Source: Planctomycetota bacterium
Lineage (GTDB): Bacteria; Planctomycetota; OFTM77
Reading direction: 5' to 3'
DNA length: 64,000 nucleotides
Assembly (NCBI GenBank): GCA_029260795.1
Contig: JAJDCO010000042.1
Coordinates: forward strand, 1 to 64,000
The translations under genes and the position numbers were made by a program. A model generated the notes under the pieces. That model was not told the DNA's origin. It worked only from the letters and a program-made list of their open reading frames with translations, and did not search any database. Position 1 is the stretch's first letter, and each line of letters starts with the position of its first letter. Positions 46,050-54,294 of this stretch are shown piece by piece.

Positions 46050-47306
46050 TCAACCCTCCGCTTCGGCTTCCGAGCTCCGCCAGTCCTCGGACTGCGTCAG
46101 CCGCCGGTAGGTCTCGAAGACCGGAGCCTTGTGTCCGAGGAAGAACTCGAACAGCTCCGCCGCGTCCTTGGGCTTGAGGTCGGAGCTGCGCGCGGCGCTC
46201 TCGTGAAACGGGTAGCCTCGCACCCCCTCCAAGTCGGTGCCGGTGGCGGCAAACGGAACCGCTTCCGGAATCAGCAGGCGCTGCTCGCTCTGGACGCCGA
46301 CGGTCGAGAGCACCAGGAGTCGATGATCAACGTGCTTCTCCAAGCGCTCGAGGATCGGCTGCACCAGATGTAGGTCGAGCGACTCGAGCGAAGCGACGCG
46401 ATCCTCGAGCGTCCCCATGACGGCGACCCGCAACAGCTCGGGGCTATGCACGGCAGCAACGTCACCTTGGAGCAAGGCCAGATCGAGCTTTGCCAGGAGC
46501 GCCTTCCAGGAGACCTGTGGGTCCGATGCGCGTTCGGCACGCATCGCTCGCCAACCGAGATACTGACCGACTCCCAAGAACAGCGCGTTCGATCCGATGA
46601 CGGCGCGGTCGTTTTCTTCCGCTCCGTCGGCCTCCGCGATCGGAACTCCTCCCCCCCAGGGCCACAGGAGGTGTGCCGGGTTCTCGCCGAGATCTGATCG
46701 CACGCGGTTCACGTCATGATCGGCGAGGAATCGCATCGAGCAGTCCATCACGTCGAGGAGCTGCTTCGAGGCCGGTCCTTGAGGGACGACGTTGATCAAC
46801 GACTCACCGAGTGCAAAGTGTGGGGAAAGCGTGGGAGGGGCGTGGGGTCCTGCATCGTCGAGCACGAGGAACAGCTCGTCGTCGATTCCCGGGACGAGCC
46901 GAGCACCGAGGTCCGTCAGCTCGGAGCGCAGATCGTTCAGAAGCAACCCGCGCTCGCGGGGCGAAAGGCCTCCGGCATCCGGATCAGCGAGCTCGTCCTC
47001 CCAGATCGAAACGAAGCTCGCGCAGTAGACCTGATCGTTCGGTGAAACGTCGAGGCGAGAGCACTGCGCAGCGAGCGGACCCGCCGGTGGAAACCGGCGT
47101 TGGGGCGGCAGGCCGAGACCGTTGACGTACAGGAACTCGAATCGGGCATCGCTCCACACCGGCGGGTGGGCGACGACACCCACCCGCCCATGCTGGGCAA
47201 TGCGGTCAAGCGCTGGTGTGCAGGCGACCTCCAGCGGCGTGCGCCCTTGCAGTGCGGCTTGTGGCAGGTCGTTCAGACCATCGACCAGTAGAATCACCCG
47301 TTTCAT
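46050..47306 (-). CDS. apgM-family phosphoglycerate-mutase homologue lacking metal ligands (418 aa)
   Basis: Aligns by eye along its length with archaeal-type cofactor-independent phosphoglycerate mutases: VILLVDGLNDLP (metal Asp9), GRTPLEVACTPALDRIAQHG, the nucleophile Ser52 in VWSDA, LDVSPNDQVYC, RVRSDLGENPAHLLWPWGGG, and VPF late in the chain. However, the DEAGH motif is replaced by SPELLRV, and the TADHSTP motif reads LSTVGVQ (Val336-Gly337 for Asp-His), so most metal ligands are gone. Glycolytic activity is unlikely; a regulatory or divergent role is inferred. Its start overlaps the RmlD-like gene stop (ATGA), making it the last gene of a three-gene operon. Confidence 0.7.
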   Translation of the reverse strand: MKRVILLVDGLNDLPQAALQGRTPLEVACTPALDRIAQHGRVGVVAHPPVWSDARFEFLYVNGLGLPPQRRFPPAGPLAAQCSRLDVSPNDQVYCASFVSIWEDELADPDAGGLSPRERGLLLNDLRSELTDLGARLVPGIDDELFLVLDDAGPHAPPTLSPHFALGESLINVVPQGPASKQLLDVMDCSMRFLADHDVNRVRSDLGENPAHLLWPWGGGVPIAEADGAEENDRAVIGSNALFLGVGQYLGWRAMRAERASDPQVSWKALLAKLDLALLQGDVAAVHSPELLRVAVMGTLEDRVASLESLDLHLVQPILERLEKHVDHRLLVLSTVGVQSEQRLLIPEAVPFAATGTDLEGVRGYPFHESAARSSDLKPKDAAELFEFFLGHKAPVFETYRRLTQSEDWRSSEAEAEG

Positions 47307-48223
47307 CGTTCAGCCCCCCCACCCGGCTGACTAGCGTGAGCCTCGTGACTCGCGAGGTCTTTCCACCACCAACTCAATGCGGTCCGCACGTCCGGCAGCT
47401 CGAGTCCGAGCTCGGCCGCCAGCTTGCCAGAGTCCAATGAGACGTCTTCCGGTCGAGCCGGTACCGCCTCGACCGCGAGCCGCGAGGTCGACTCCAAGCC
47501 GTCCAAGGAAAGGCCCGCCACCTCGGCGACTCGGCGACCGAACTCGAAACGACTGAGGCGTTCGCCTCCTCCGCAATGACGTGTACCGCGGAGATCGACC
47601 TCGAGACAACCTGAGACGATCCGTCCGAGTGTCCGGTCGTCGATCGGCGTGCGGTATTCATCATTGAAAAGTGGAATCGGCTCGCCTGCTCGGGCGCGCT
47701 CGAGGATCCACTCATTGAATGTCCGCGTGCCGGACGCGCTCTGCCCGAAGACCAGCGCGCAGCGCAGCACGAGTGCCACCCCGCTGGCGAGAGCCCGACG
47801 CTCGCCCTCCCGCTTCGTCTGCGCATAGACCGAGAGCGGCGCCGGCTCGTCCTCTTCGGTGAAGGGACCGCGCCCTCCATCGAAGACGAGATCCGTCGAC
47901 AAGTGGATCAACCTTGCGCCGCAGTCCCGGACCGATCGCGCCAGAGCATCGACGGCGTCGACGTTCACGGCCCGGGCCCGATCGGGATCGAGCTCGCATT
48001 CGGTCGGGTTCGCAGCGGCGGCGGCATGGACGACGAGGTCCGGCCTCTCCTCGGCGAGGAGGCGGGCGGCCGCGCCCCGCTGGCACAGGTCGAGCGGACG
48101 TTCGGCTTCCGCGGTCGGACCCCGCTGATGAAACGTTCCCGTGACCTGATGCCCGGCTGCGCGCAGAGCGGGAACGAGACGGCCCCCGACCAGTCCACTG
48201 GCTCCGGTCACGACGACCTTCAT
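47303..48223 (-). CDS. RmlD-like NAD(P)-dependent sugar-nucleotide reductase (306 aa)
   Basis: Extended short-chain dehydrogenase: KVVVTGASGLVGGRLVPAL (cofactor loop), VVHAAAAANPTECE, LIHLSTDLVFDGGRGPFTEED, and the catalytic YAQTK (Tyr-x3-Lys). This pattern is typical of dTDP-4-dehydrorhamnose reductases and the related MAT2B group. No rmlA, rmlB or rmlC gene is near, so the substrate is uncertain. ATG 48223 overlaps the upstream PPC-domain stop and its own stop overlaps the apgM-like start, both by four bases. Confidence 0.8.
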   Translation of the reverse strand: MKVVVTGASGLVGGRLVPALRAAGHQVTGTFHQRGPTAEAERPLDLCQRGAAARLLAEERPDLVVHAAAAANPTECELDPDRARAVNVDAVDALARSVRDCGARLIHLSTDLVFDGGRGPFTEEDEPAPLSVYAQTKREGERRALASGVALVLRCALVFGQSASGTRTFNEWILERARAGEPIPLFNDEYRTPIDDRTLGRIVSGCLEVDLRGTRHCGGGERLSRFEFGRRVAEVAGLSLDGLESTSRLAVEAVPARPEDVSLDSGKLAAELGLELPDVRTALSWWWKDLASHEAHASQPGGGAER

Positions 48224-48657
48224 CGTTCTCCTGCTTCAAAGCTCCACGCGTTGAGCCCGAGCTCCTCTTCGAAGCGGCGCGTGATGGCGACCGGGACGGG
48301 ATCCAGGATCAGCTCGGCAAGGACACCGACCGTCGCCTCGACGAGATGTCCGCCGCGAGCGACGCAGCTTCGGTCGGAGACCACGACGTGCGCGTGCACG
48401 AACGGCTCTCCTTTGAGCTGAGTCACGTTGGCCGTGAACGAGACGAGCTCCATGAGGTCCGGCAGGTGAGTCTCGAGGTAGCGCTTCTGCTCGAGGTCAT
48501 AGTAGGCAAGGGTCGTCTCGCGCACGGCACCGATGCCAGTGATGCGAGCCGTACGCAGCCCCTGCTCGCGGCAGAACTCTCGCAACGTCTCCATGACGGG
48601 CTCGCCGCGATGAAGCCGGACGTAGTGACGGCCTCCTGGCCCGGTTCGAAACTGCAT
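48220..48657 (-). CDS. PPC/DUF296-domain protein (145 aa)
   Basis: A single PPC domain: YVRLHRGEPVMETLREFCRE, RTARITGIGAVRETTLAYYD, LMELVSFTANVTQLKGEPFVHAHVVVSD (the HxH site) and GGHLVEATVGVLAELIL, as in plant AHL proteins and bacterial homologues with a possible metal site. Bacterial roles are poorly known. ATG 48657 has GGAGGGGAG upstream. First gene of the overlapping operon with the RmlD-like and apgM-like genes, divergent from the ECF sigma gene. Confidence 0.85.
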   Translation of the reverse strand: MQFRTGPGGRHYVRLHRGEPVMETLREFCREQGLRTARITGIGAVRETTLAYYDLEQKRYLETHLPDLMELVSFTANVTQLKGEPFVHAHVVVSDRSCVARGGHLVEATVGVLAELILDPVPVAITRRFEEELGLNAWSFEAGER

Positions 48658-48891
48658 CGTGCTCCCCTCCGATGTGGCCCGGCCTATACTGGCATTGAAC
48701 GGGCGAGAACCTCGACCCGGAGACCGAGGCGCCGACATTGTATGCCTCGGAGCGTCGTCAAGCCAACGGTCCTCGCCGTCCCAGATCCGACCTGTTTTTC
48801 TTTTGAACGGATGGCGGCGAGGTCGGTCGGTAGGTGTGAATCGACCGGCGGCGGGAATGGCTCGCCCCGCGAGTCGATCTTGTAGGAGGCC

Positions 48892-49458
48892 ATGATCACG
48901 ACCGAGGCCCGCCCCCCAATCGAAGCCCTCGACGCCCGCTCGATCGCTGACGCCCAGTCCGGCGATCAGCGGGCCTTCGAAGCGCTCGTTCGGCGGCATG
49001 CCCGGCCCCTCTACGCCTATGTTCACCGGCTGTGCGGTGACCCGTCGGAGACCGAGGACTTGATTCAAGAGACCTGGATGCGAGTGCATCGGGCTCTCGA
49101 TCGCTTCGAGGGCCGCTCGAGCTTCCGAACCTGGATCTATCGCATCGCGACCAATCGGTTCCGTGAAGCTTGGACTCGTCGAAAGCGTCGCGAGCGCCTC
49201 GCTCCGGAGCCCGAGCTTCCGCGCTCCGAAAGCCCGGCCGAGCCAGCTCGACTCGGAGAGCTGGAATCGGCGGTTCGACGCGCCATCGACCGCCTCCCGG
49301 CCAAGCAGCGCAGCGTCGCCGTCCTGAGCATCTACGAGCAGCTTCCGCCCCGAGAGATCGGCGTCGTCCTGGATCTTCGTCCAGAAACCGTCCGCGTTCA
49401 CCTGCACCTTGCCCGCAAGCGTCTGCAGACCGACCTCCGCGAGTTCGTCGAAGCCTGA
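48892..49458 (+). CDS. ECF-type RNA polymerase sigma factor (188 aa)
   Basis: Region 2: FEALVRRHARPLYAYVHRLC and ETEDLIQETWMRVHRALDRF then FRTWIYRIATNRFREAW, for core binding and -10 recognition. Region 4: LPAKQRSVAVLSIYEQLPPR, EIGVVLDLRPETVRVHLHLARKRL, the -35-binding helix-turn-helix. No regions 1 or 3, as in ECF factors. GGAGG is close to the ATG. The next gene, 14 bases on, encodes a zinc-finger anti-sigma-like protein, so the pair forms a switch likely to control the secretin-like gene that follows. Confidence 0.92.
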   Translation: MITTEARPPIEALDARSIADAQSGDQRAFEALVRRHARPLYAYVHRLCGDPSETEDLIQETWMRVHRALDRFEGRSSFRTWIYRIATNRFREAWTRRKRRERLAPEPELPRSESPAEPARLGELESAVRRAIDRLPAKQRSVAVLSIYEQLPPREIGVVLDLRPETVRVHLHLARKRLQTDLREFVEA

Positions 49459-49472
49459 GAGGCCTCATCGAC

Positions 49473-51320
49473 ATGAACATCCCATCGCACTGCCCAGATC
49501 CGATCGACCTCGAAGCCTGCTTCGACCACTCGCTTCCCGAGGCCGAGCTCGCACCGATCCGGCGCCACGTCGATCGATGCCCGGACTGCACGGCCTCGTT
49601 GGAGAGTCTGCGGCGTCTCGAGCAAGTTTGCCGTGCCCTCGCACCGGCCGAGGCCGACGCGCAGCTCGAAGAGCGGATTCTGGCTCGCTGGACGTCGGTC
49701 TCTGCTTCGCCTCCTCCGACTCTTCGGAGTCGACGCCTTTGGCGAGTGGCGGCAGCCGCGGCCGTGATCGTGGCCGTCGCGATGGCGTGGATCCTCTGGC
49801 CCGACGGTGGACCGGCGAAACCGTCCCTCATTCGGGGTCAGGGGGCGCAGGGCCCGCTCGCACAGGAGAAGGTCGAGCCGGGCGATCCGAGTCCGAACAC
49901 TCCGATCCAAGAGCCGCTCGAAGAAGCGGTCCCTCTCTCGCCGCGCGAGCGCGCCAAGGCGCTCTTGGTGGCCTACACGGCGGACGAGGATGTCGATGCG
50001 TTCTGGAATCGGTTCGTGGACGTCGCGAGTGAAGAGGGCTCGCCGCTGCGAGTGCTGAAGGACCTGGCGGCGGAGGAAGGACCCGCGGGCGAAAACGCGC
50101 TCCGAGTGTTCTCCGAGCGAGAGCCTCTTCAAGCCGGACGTGTCCTGCAGCGAGCGTTCGAGTCGGCCCACCACCGCCCCTTGGCTCTCGAGCTCTGCAC
50201 AGTGCTGGACCCCGCCCGGGCCCGGAAGCTGATCGCTCACGCGTTGACGCTGCCCGAGCTGCAGGAAGATGCGATCCGCCAGGCGGGAATCCTCGCCGAT
50301 GCGCACCTCCTGCCGGACCTCGCCGAGGTCGCACTGGAGCGCCCCGAGCTCGGAGACGTCATTCGCCAGGCGCTGCAGTCGATACCGGGACGCGAGTCTC
50401 TCGAGCTCATCGTCGAGCTACACCGACAAGGAGCCACGAACGGCCTTCCGGCCTTGTTCGCTCGGGGAGCCGAGGCGAACGATCTGCTGCGGGACCGCGT
50501 GGAACCGGGCTCGCTCTCGCAAGCGTCCCTCGAGCTCGAGCTCCTGGCGCGCCTGGGGGATCGCGGTGTCGTGCCGCTCCTCAAGGGACGGTTGCGTCGC
50601 GGTCAACTCCCGCTGTCGGAGCGCGAGCTGATCGGCAGCGCCCTCGCCCGCGTGGGCGGCTTCGAGGCGGCTCGAACCTTGGTCGAGCTCGTCCGGAGCG
50701 ACGCGCCCGGCGGGAGCATCTCCCTCCGCGAAGAGTGGCTGCGAGAGTTCGACGCCGACGAGGCAGCCGGCTTGATCGCCCAAGCGAGCGCGAGCGCCAA
50801 TCCGTTCGAGCGGTCGGCTCTGTTGGAAATGGCAGCCCGCATCGGTGGCGAAGCGGTCGTGGGTGAGCTGTCGGAGCTCGCGCTGGGCCGAGATCGCCGC
50901 CTGACTGCTTTGGCCATCCGAGCGTTGGGACTCGTCGACCACTCCTCGGCCTTGGTGCCGCTGGCGAGCTTGCTGACGGTTCCGCGAGAAGACGTGCGCA
51001 GCGCGGCGATCCGGGCGATCGGACGCTTGGGTGATTCCGCCGGTGCGGCGCTCTTGGTCGAGCGACTCCGACGCGAGAACCGCGGGCTGCGAGCTGAGCT
51101 CGTCGACGCTTTGGCAGCCCTGCCCGACGACGCCGTCGCCCTTCCCGCCTTGATCCGCGCTCTCGGCTTCCGTGACGTCGCGGCGCGCGCTCATCAATAC
51201 CTTCAAGAGCGTACGGGACAAGCGCTGCCGGCCCGTCCTCGCGCTTGGGAGTCGTGGCTTCAAGACAGAACCGAGGCCGGATCCGCTCCGGCCGTGAAAG
51301 AAACACCGGATCAGAAATGA
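49473..51320 (+). CDS. Putative anti-sigma factor with zinc finger, one membrane helix and HEAT repeats (615 aa)
   Basis: The N-terminal domain carries the zinc-binding anti-sigma motif H32-x3-C36-x2-C39 (RRHVDRCPDCTASL), which clamps ECF sigma factors in the cytoplasm. One membrane helix follows (about 91-109, RVAAAAAVIVAVAMAWILW). The outer 500 residues are helical repeats of HEAT type, e.g. RLTALAIRALGLVDHSSALVP-like units and DVRSAAIRAIGRLGDSAGAA. Ordinary anti-sigma factors have short sensor domains, so this large repeat solenoid is unusual and probably binds a periplasmic partner. Second gene of sigma, anti-sigma, secretin-like. Confidence 0.75.
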   Translation: MNIPSHCPDPIDLEACFDHSLPEAELAPIRRHVDRCPDCTASLESLRRLEQVCRALAPAEADAQLEERILARWTSVSASPPPTLRSRRLWRVAAAAAVIVAVAMAWILWPDGGPAKPSLIRGQGAQGPLAQEKVEPGDPSPNTPIQEPLEEAVPLSPRERAKALLVAYTADEDVDAFWNRFVDVASEEGSPLRVLKDLAAEEGPAGENALRVFSEREPLQAGRVLQRAFESAHHRPLALELCTVLDPARARKLIAHALTLPELQEDAIRQAGILADAHLLPDLAEVALERPELGDVIRQALQSIPGRESLELIVELHRQGATNGLPALFARGAEANDLLRDRVEPGSLSQASLELELLARLGDRGVVPLLKGRLRRGQLPLSERELIGSALARVGGFEAARTLVELVRSDAPGGSISLREEWLREFDADEAAGLIAQASASANPFERSALLEMAARIGGEAVVGELSELALGRDRRLTALAIRALGLVDHSSALVPLASLLTVPREDVRSAAIRAIGRLGDSAGAALLVERLRRENRGLRAELVDALAALPDDAVALPALIRALGFRDVAARAHQYLQERTGQALPARPRAWESWLQDRTEAGSAPAVKETPDQK

Positions 51321-51358
51321 CACCCACCCACCCTGCCTTCCACCCGAGGAGAACTTCC

Positions 51359-53215
51359 ATGTCTACGGTTCGATCCCGCGCTCTCGCGCTCGGCCTTGTG
51401 GCCGCCTTCGTCATCCCCGGCGGGGCCGAAGCCCAAGTGCCGGACCAGAGCGTCGAGTTTCATGACGTTTCGTCGCTGGTCGAGAGTCGACGGCCGGCTC
51501 AGCTCCGGTCGTGGTCGTCTCCCTTGCGCCGCCCCGGGGCAGGGCAAGGAAGGTACGGAGAATGGATGGGCTCGCCTCTTTCGCGTGCCTATCTGCGCGA
51601 AGAGGTGCGATTCATGGACGAGGACCAGCTCGTCGAGTTGATCCAAATGATGGGCGGAGAGATGTGGGAGGAGGACGGCACGGCGATTGGCGTCATGAAC
51701 GCCTCGACGCTCTACTCGCGCAACACGCCCGAGAACCTTCGCAGCGTTCAAGTCCTGCTCGACGCGCTGCGCCACATCGAGGGACGTCGCATCCGCCTCG
51801 AGGTCGACGTTCTCGTGTTGAGCTCGTCGGCCGTTCGCTCGCTGGTGGGCCGGGGCGCGACGACGCTCGACGATGAGGCCCGACAGGCCTTGCTCGGGCT
51901 GGAGGGCGTCCGACTGTTGAGCTCGGGTACCCATGACGGCCCGGTGGGTGAGATGATGAGCCTCGTCGACCGCAACTGGACGGCCTATGTCTCGGACTAC
52001 GATGTCGAGGTCGCACAGAAGGCCTGGGTCGCCGACTCGCTGGTCTCCGTTCTGGAGACGGGTCTCGAGGTCGCCGTGCGCTCGTGCCCTCGCATCTCGG
52101 GAGACGGGATCCAGCTCGAGTTCACCACGGACGACGTCGGCCGAAAGGCCTCGTGGCGTCAAGCCGCCACCTCCGAGGATGTCGGCAACGTGTCGCTGCC
52201 TTCGGTCTCCTTCTCGCAGGCGTTCTCTTCGGTCGTGGTCCCGAAGGGGCACACGGCGGTCGTCTGGTCCGGCAATTCCACGGAAGGTGGCTTCGCCTAC
52301 CTCGTCCGCCCTCGAATCGTCGATCCGCCGGCGTCGGACAGCGCGGGCTCGCGCTGGATCGGGAGCGGTGAGTTTCGCCTGGGTGTCTTCCCGGCCCATA
52401 CCCTCGTCAGCGCCCGGGCCGACAGCGCCCTGCCATCTCAGTTCCGAAACGGCGTCGCCCTGGTGGACCCGGACTCGGACATGTGGGGAGAAGACGACGA
52501 AGATCGGGATCCGGCTTGGCGCCTCGATGAGGACTTCGTCATCGAGACCCTCTACGAGAACACGGGTGGCCAGAGCTGGGATGAGATGGGCCCGTCGATC
52601 TTCTGGTCGAACGGATACCTGTATGTCATCCAGAAGGCCGAACATCTCGTCAGCGTCGAGCGGCTGCTCCAGCGTCTCGAGAAGCAAGTGACGGCCGGGT
52701 CGTACTCCGTGACCGCCGAGCTCTGGATGTTGACGGCCGATTCGGCCAAGGCGATCGGCTCGGGCACCGTCAGCGGTGAGAGCCTCCAGAAGATGCGGAC
52801 CGACGGCGAGCTGGTCTGGGCGGCTCAGGTCTCGACACTCTCGGGATCGACATCCCAGCTCGTTCAGGGCTCCGAGCAGTCCTATCTGCGCGACTACGAC
52901 GTCGAGATCGCACAGGAGTCCACTCTCGCGGATCCCGTGATCGATAGCTACCTCACGGGCGGTTGCCTCGAGGCGAGCGTGAACGTGCGAGGAGCCGGGA
53001 TGATCGAGCTTCGATCGCGCGTCCAGCTCGCTCGCTCCGAACGCGAGCCGACTCGCTTCGACCTCGATGCGCCGCGGCTGGGCACCATCGAGCTCCCGCA
53101 GGTCCAGAACACGGACATTGGCGGAAGCACCCTCATGAAGCCAGGGACCAGCGTGACCTTGGGACAGCGAACGATCGGTAACAAGCGCCTCCTGGTCGTC
53201 GTGACCGTTCGATAG
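51359..53215 (+). CDS. Exported secretin-related protein with internal duplication (618 aa)
   Basis: ATG 51359 follows GAGGAG; signal peptide (MSTVRSRALALGLVAAFVIP, cleavage near AEAQ). The chain consists of two similar halves. Each has a small N-domain (LVELIQMMGGEMWEEDGTAI and VIETLYENTGGQSWDEMGPS), a helical VQVLLDALR or VERLLQRLE segment, then SDYDVEVAQKAW or RDYDVEIAQEST and a beta-rich section ending near a short VVVTVR. This matches secretin N-domain plus partial secretin-core architecture seen in planctomycete proteins, but the chain may be too short to form a gated pore. Last gene behind the sigma/anti-sigma pair; a stem-loop follows. Confidence 0.6.
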   Translation: MSTVRSRALALGLVAAFVIPGGAEAQVPDQSVEFHDVSSLVESRRPAQLRSWSSPLRRPGAGQGRYGEWMGSPLSRAYLREEVRFMDEDQLVELIQMMGGEMWEEDGTAIGVMNASTLYSRNTPENLRSVQVLLDALRHIEGRRIRLEVDVLVLSSSAVRSLVGRGATTLDDEARQALLGLEGVRLLSSGTHDGPVGEMMSLVDRNWTAYVSDYDVEVAQKAWVADSLVSVLETGLEVAVRSCPRISGDGIQLEFTTDDVGRKASWRQAATSEDVGNVSLPSVSFSQAFSSVVVPKGHTAVVWSGNSTEGGFAYLVRPRIVDPPASDSAGSRWIGSGEFRLGVFPAHTLVSARADSALPSQFRNGVALVDPDSDMWGEDDEDRDPAWRLDEDFVIETLYENTGGQSWDEMGPSIFWSNGYLYVIQKAEHLVSVERLLQRLEKQVTAGSYSVTAELWMLTADSAKAIGSGTVSGESLQKMRTDGELVWAAQVSTLSGSTSQLVQGSEQSYLRDYDVEIAQESTLADPVIDSYLTGGCLEASVNVRGAGMIELRSRVQLARSEREPTRFDLDAPRLGTIELPQVQNTDIGGSTLMKPGTSVTLGQRTIGNKRLLVVVTVR

Positions 53216-53247
53216 TCGAACCGTTCTCGACTTGGCACGATTCGAAG

Positions 53248-53284
53248 GCGACGCGCCTCCCTCGGTCCGAGGGTGGCGCGTCGC
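53248..53284 (+). terminator. Terminator-like stem-loop after the sigma operon
   Basis: Perfect 10-bp stem GCGACGCGCC (53248-53257) / GGCGCGTCGC (53275-53284), with a nested CCCTCGG/CCGAGGG in the loop, followed by a T-rich TTCTTGT tail. Well placed to end the sigma, anti-sigma, secretin-like unit. Confidence 0.65.
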
Positions 53285-53343
53285 TTCTTGTCCTGCCCGA
53301 GGTTCCGGAGAATCAGGTGACTCCGTCTCGGGGACCGCTCATA

Positions 53344-54294
53344 ATGCGGGCCGAGATCCACAAGATGAAGATTCGCATCATCGGGAATCCGGTCGCAGGA
53401 GGGGCGCGCGCGGCCGGAACCGTCGAGCGCTTGACCGCTGCCTTGCAGCGTCGAGGCGCGGACGCGAGCGCCTTCCTGACCCGAGCCGCTGGCGATGCGC
53501 GTCGCGAGGCAGCTCGAGCGGGCTCCGCCGGCTACGACCTGATCGTGGCCGCGGGTGGAGACGGTACGCTCAATGAGGTGCTCAACGGTCTCGAGCATCC
53601 CGATCGCACACCGCTGGCGGTCTATCCTGTGGGAACCGCCAATCTGGTGGCCCGGGAGACCGGCATTCCTCGAGAGCTCGATCGCGCGGTCGAGACCTTC
53701 GTCAACGGGAAAGCTCTGAACGCCGATCTGGCGATCGCGCGCAACGGCTCGGGGGAAGAGCGCCGCTTCGTCGCCGTCGCGGGTGTCGGCTTCGATGCGA
53801 TGGTGTCGGAGGAGGTCACTCGGAGCCGACGACACCGACTCGGCTTTCGCGGCTATCTCGGTCCCGTCTGGAGAACCCTCCGCGGCTACGATGCGCCACG
53901 CCTCCGAGTCTCGGTCGACGGACGCGTGCTGCCCGAAGCCAGCTTCGCAGTCGTTGCCAACACTCGGAACTACGGCGGTCTGTTCTCACTCTGTCCTCGG
54001 GCCTTGCTCACCGACGGGCGACTCGACGTACTGGCCTGGCGCCCGCGCAGCATTTTCTCTCTCGCCATTCTCTTCGCCACCGCATTCCTGAAGCTGACTC
54101 ACCGACTTCCCGGTGCCGAGAGTTGCTCGGGCCGCGAGATCCGCATCGATTGTGATCACCCCGTGCCCATTCAGATCGATGGCGACGCCTTCGGCACGAC
54201 CCCGCTGTCGGTGCGCCTCGATCCTCGGGGAGTCCGACTCCTTCATGCGGCCGCCTCCAACGGCAACGTTCGATTGAAACGAGGAACGTCATGA
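53344..54294 (+). CDS. Diacylglycerol/sphingosine-kinase-type lipid kinase (316 aa)
   Basis: DAGK catalytic fold: IRIIGNPVAGGARAAG, the ATP motif LIVAAGGDGTLNEVLNGLE, LAVYPVGTANLVARETGIP, FVAVAGVGFDAMV, YGGLFSLCPRALLTDGRLD, and IQIDGDAFG, as in DgkB/YegS-type enzymes that phosphorylate diacylglycerol or related lipids. ATG 53344 has GGGGA upstream; ATG 53365 (MKIRIIGNP) is also plausible. The stop overlaps the kdsA start by four bases, linking it to envelope lipid synthesis. Confidence 0.85.
   Translation: MRAEIHKMKIRIIGNPVAGGARAAGTVERLTAALQRRGADASAFLTRAAGDARREAARAGSAGYDLIVAAGGDGTLNEVLNGLEHPDRTPLAVYPVGTANLVARETGIPRELDRAVETFVNGKALNADLAIARNGSGEERRFVAVAGVGFDAMVSEEVTRSRRHRLGFRGYLGPVWRTLRGYDAPRLRVSVDGRVLPEASFAVVANTRNYGGLFSLCPRALLTDGRLDVLAWRPRSIFSLAILFATAFLKLTHRLPGAESCSGREIRIDCDHPVPIQIDGDAFGTTPLSVRLDPRGVRLLHAAASNGNVRLKRGTS

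Noticed and set aside
48683-48690. CCTATACT as a possible -10 box between the PPC-domain and sigma genes
   Set aside because: No convincing -35 partner on either strand.
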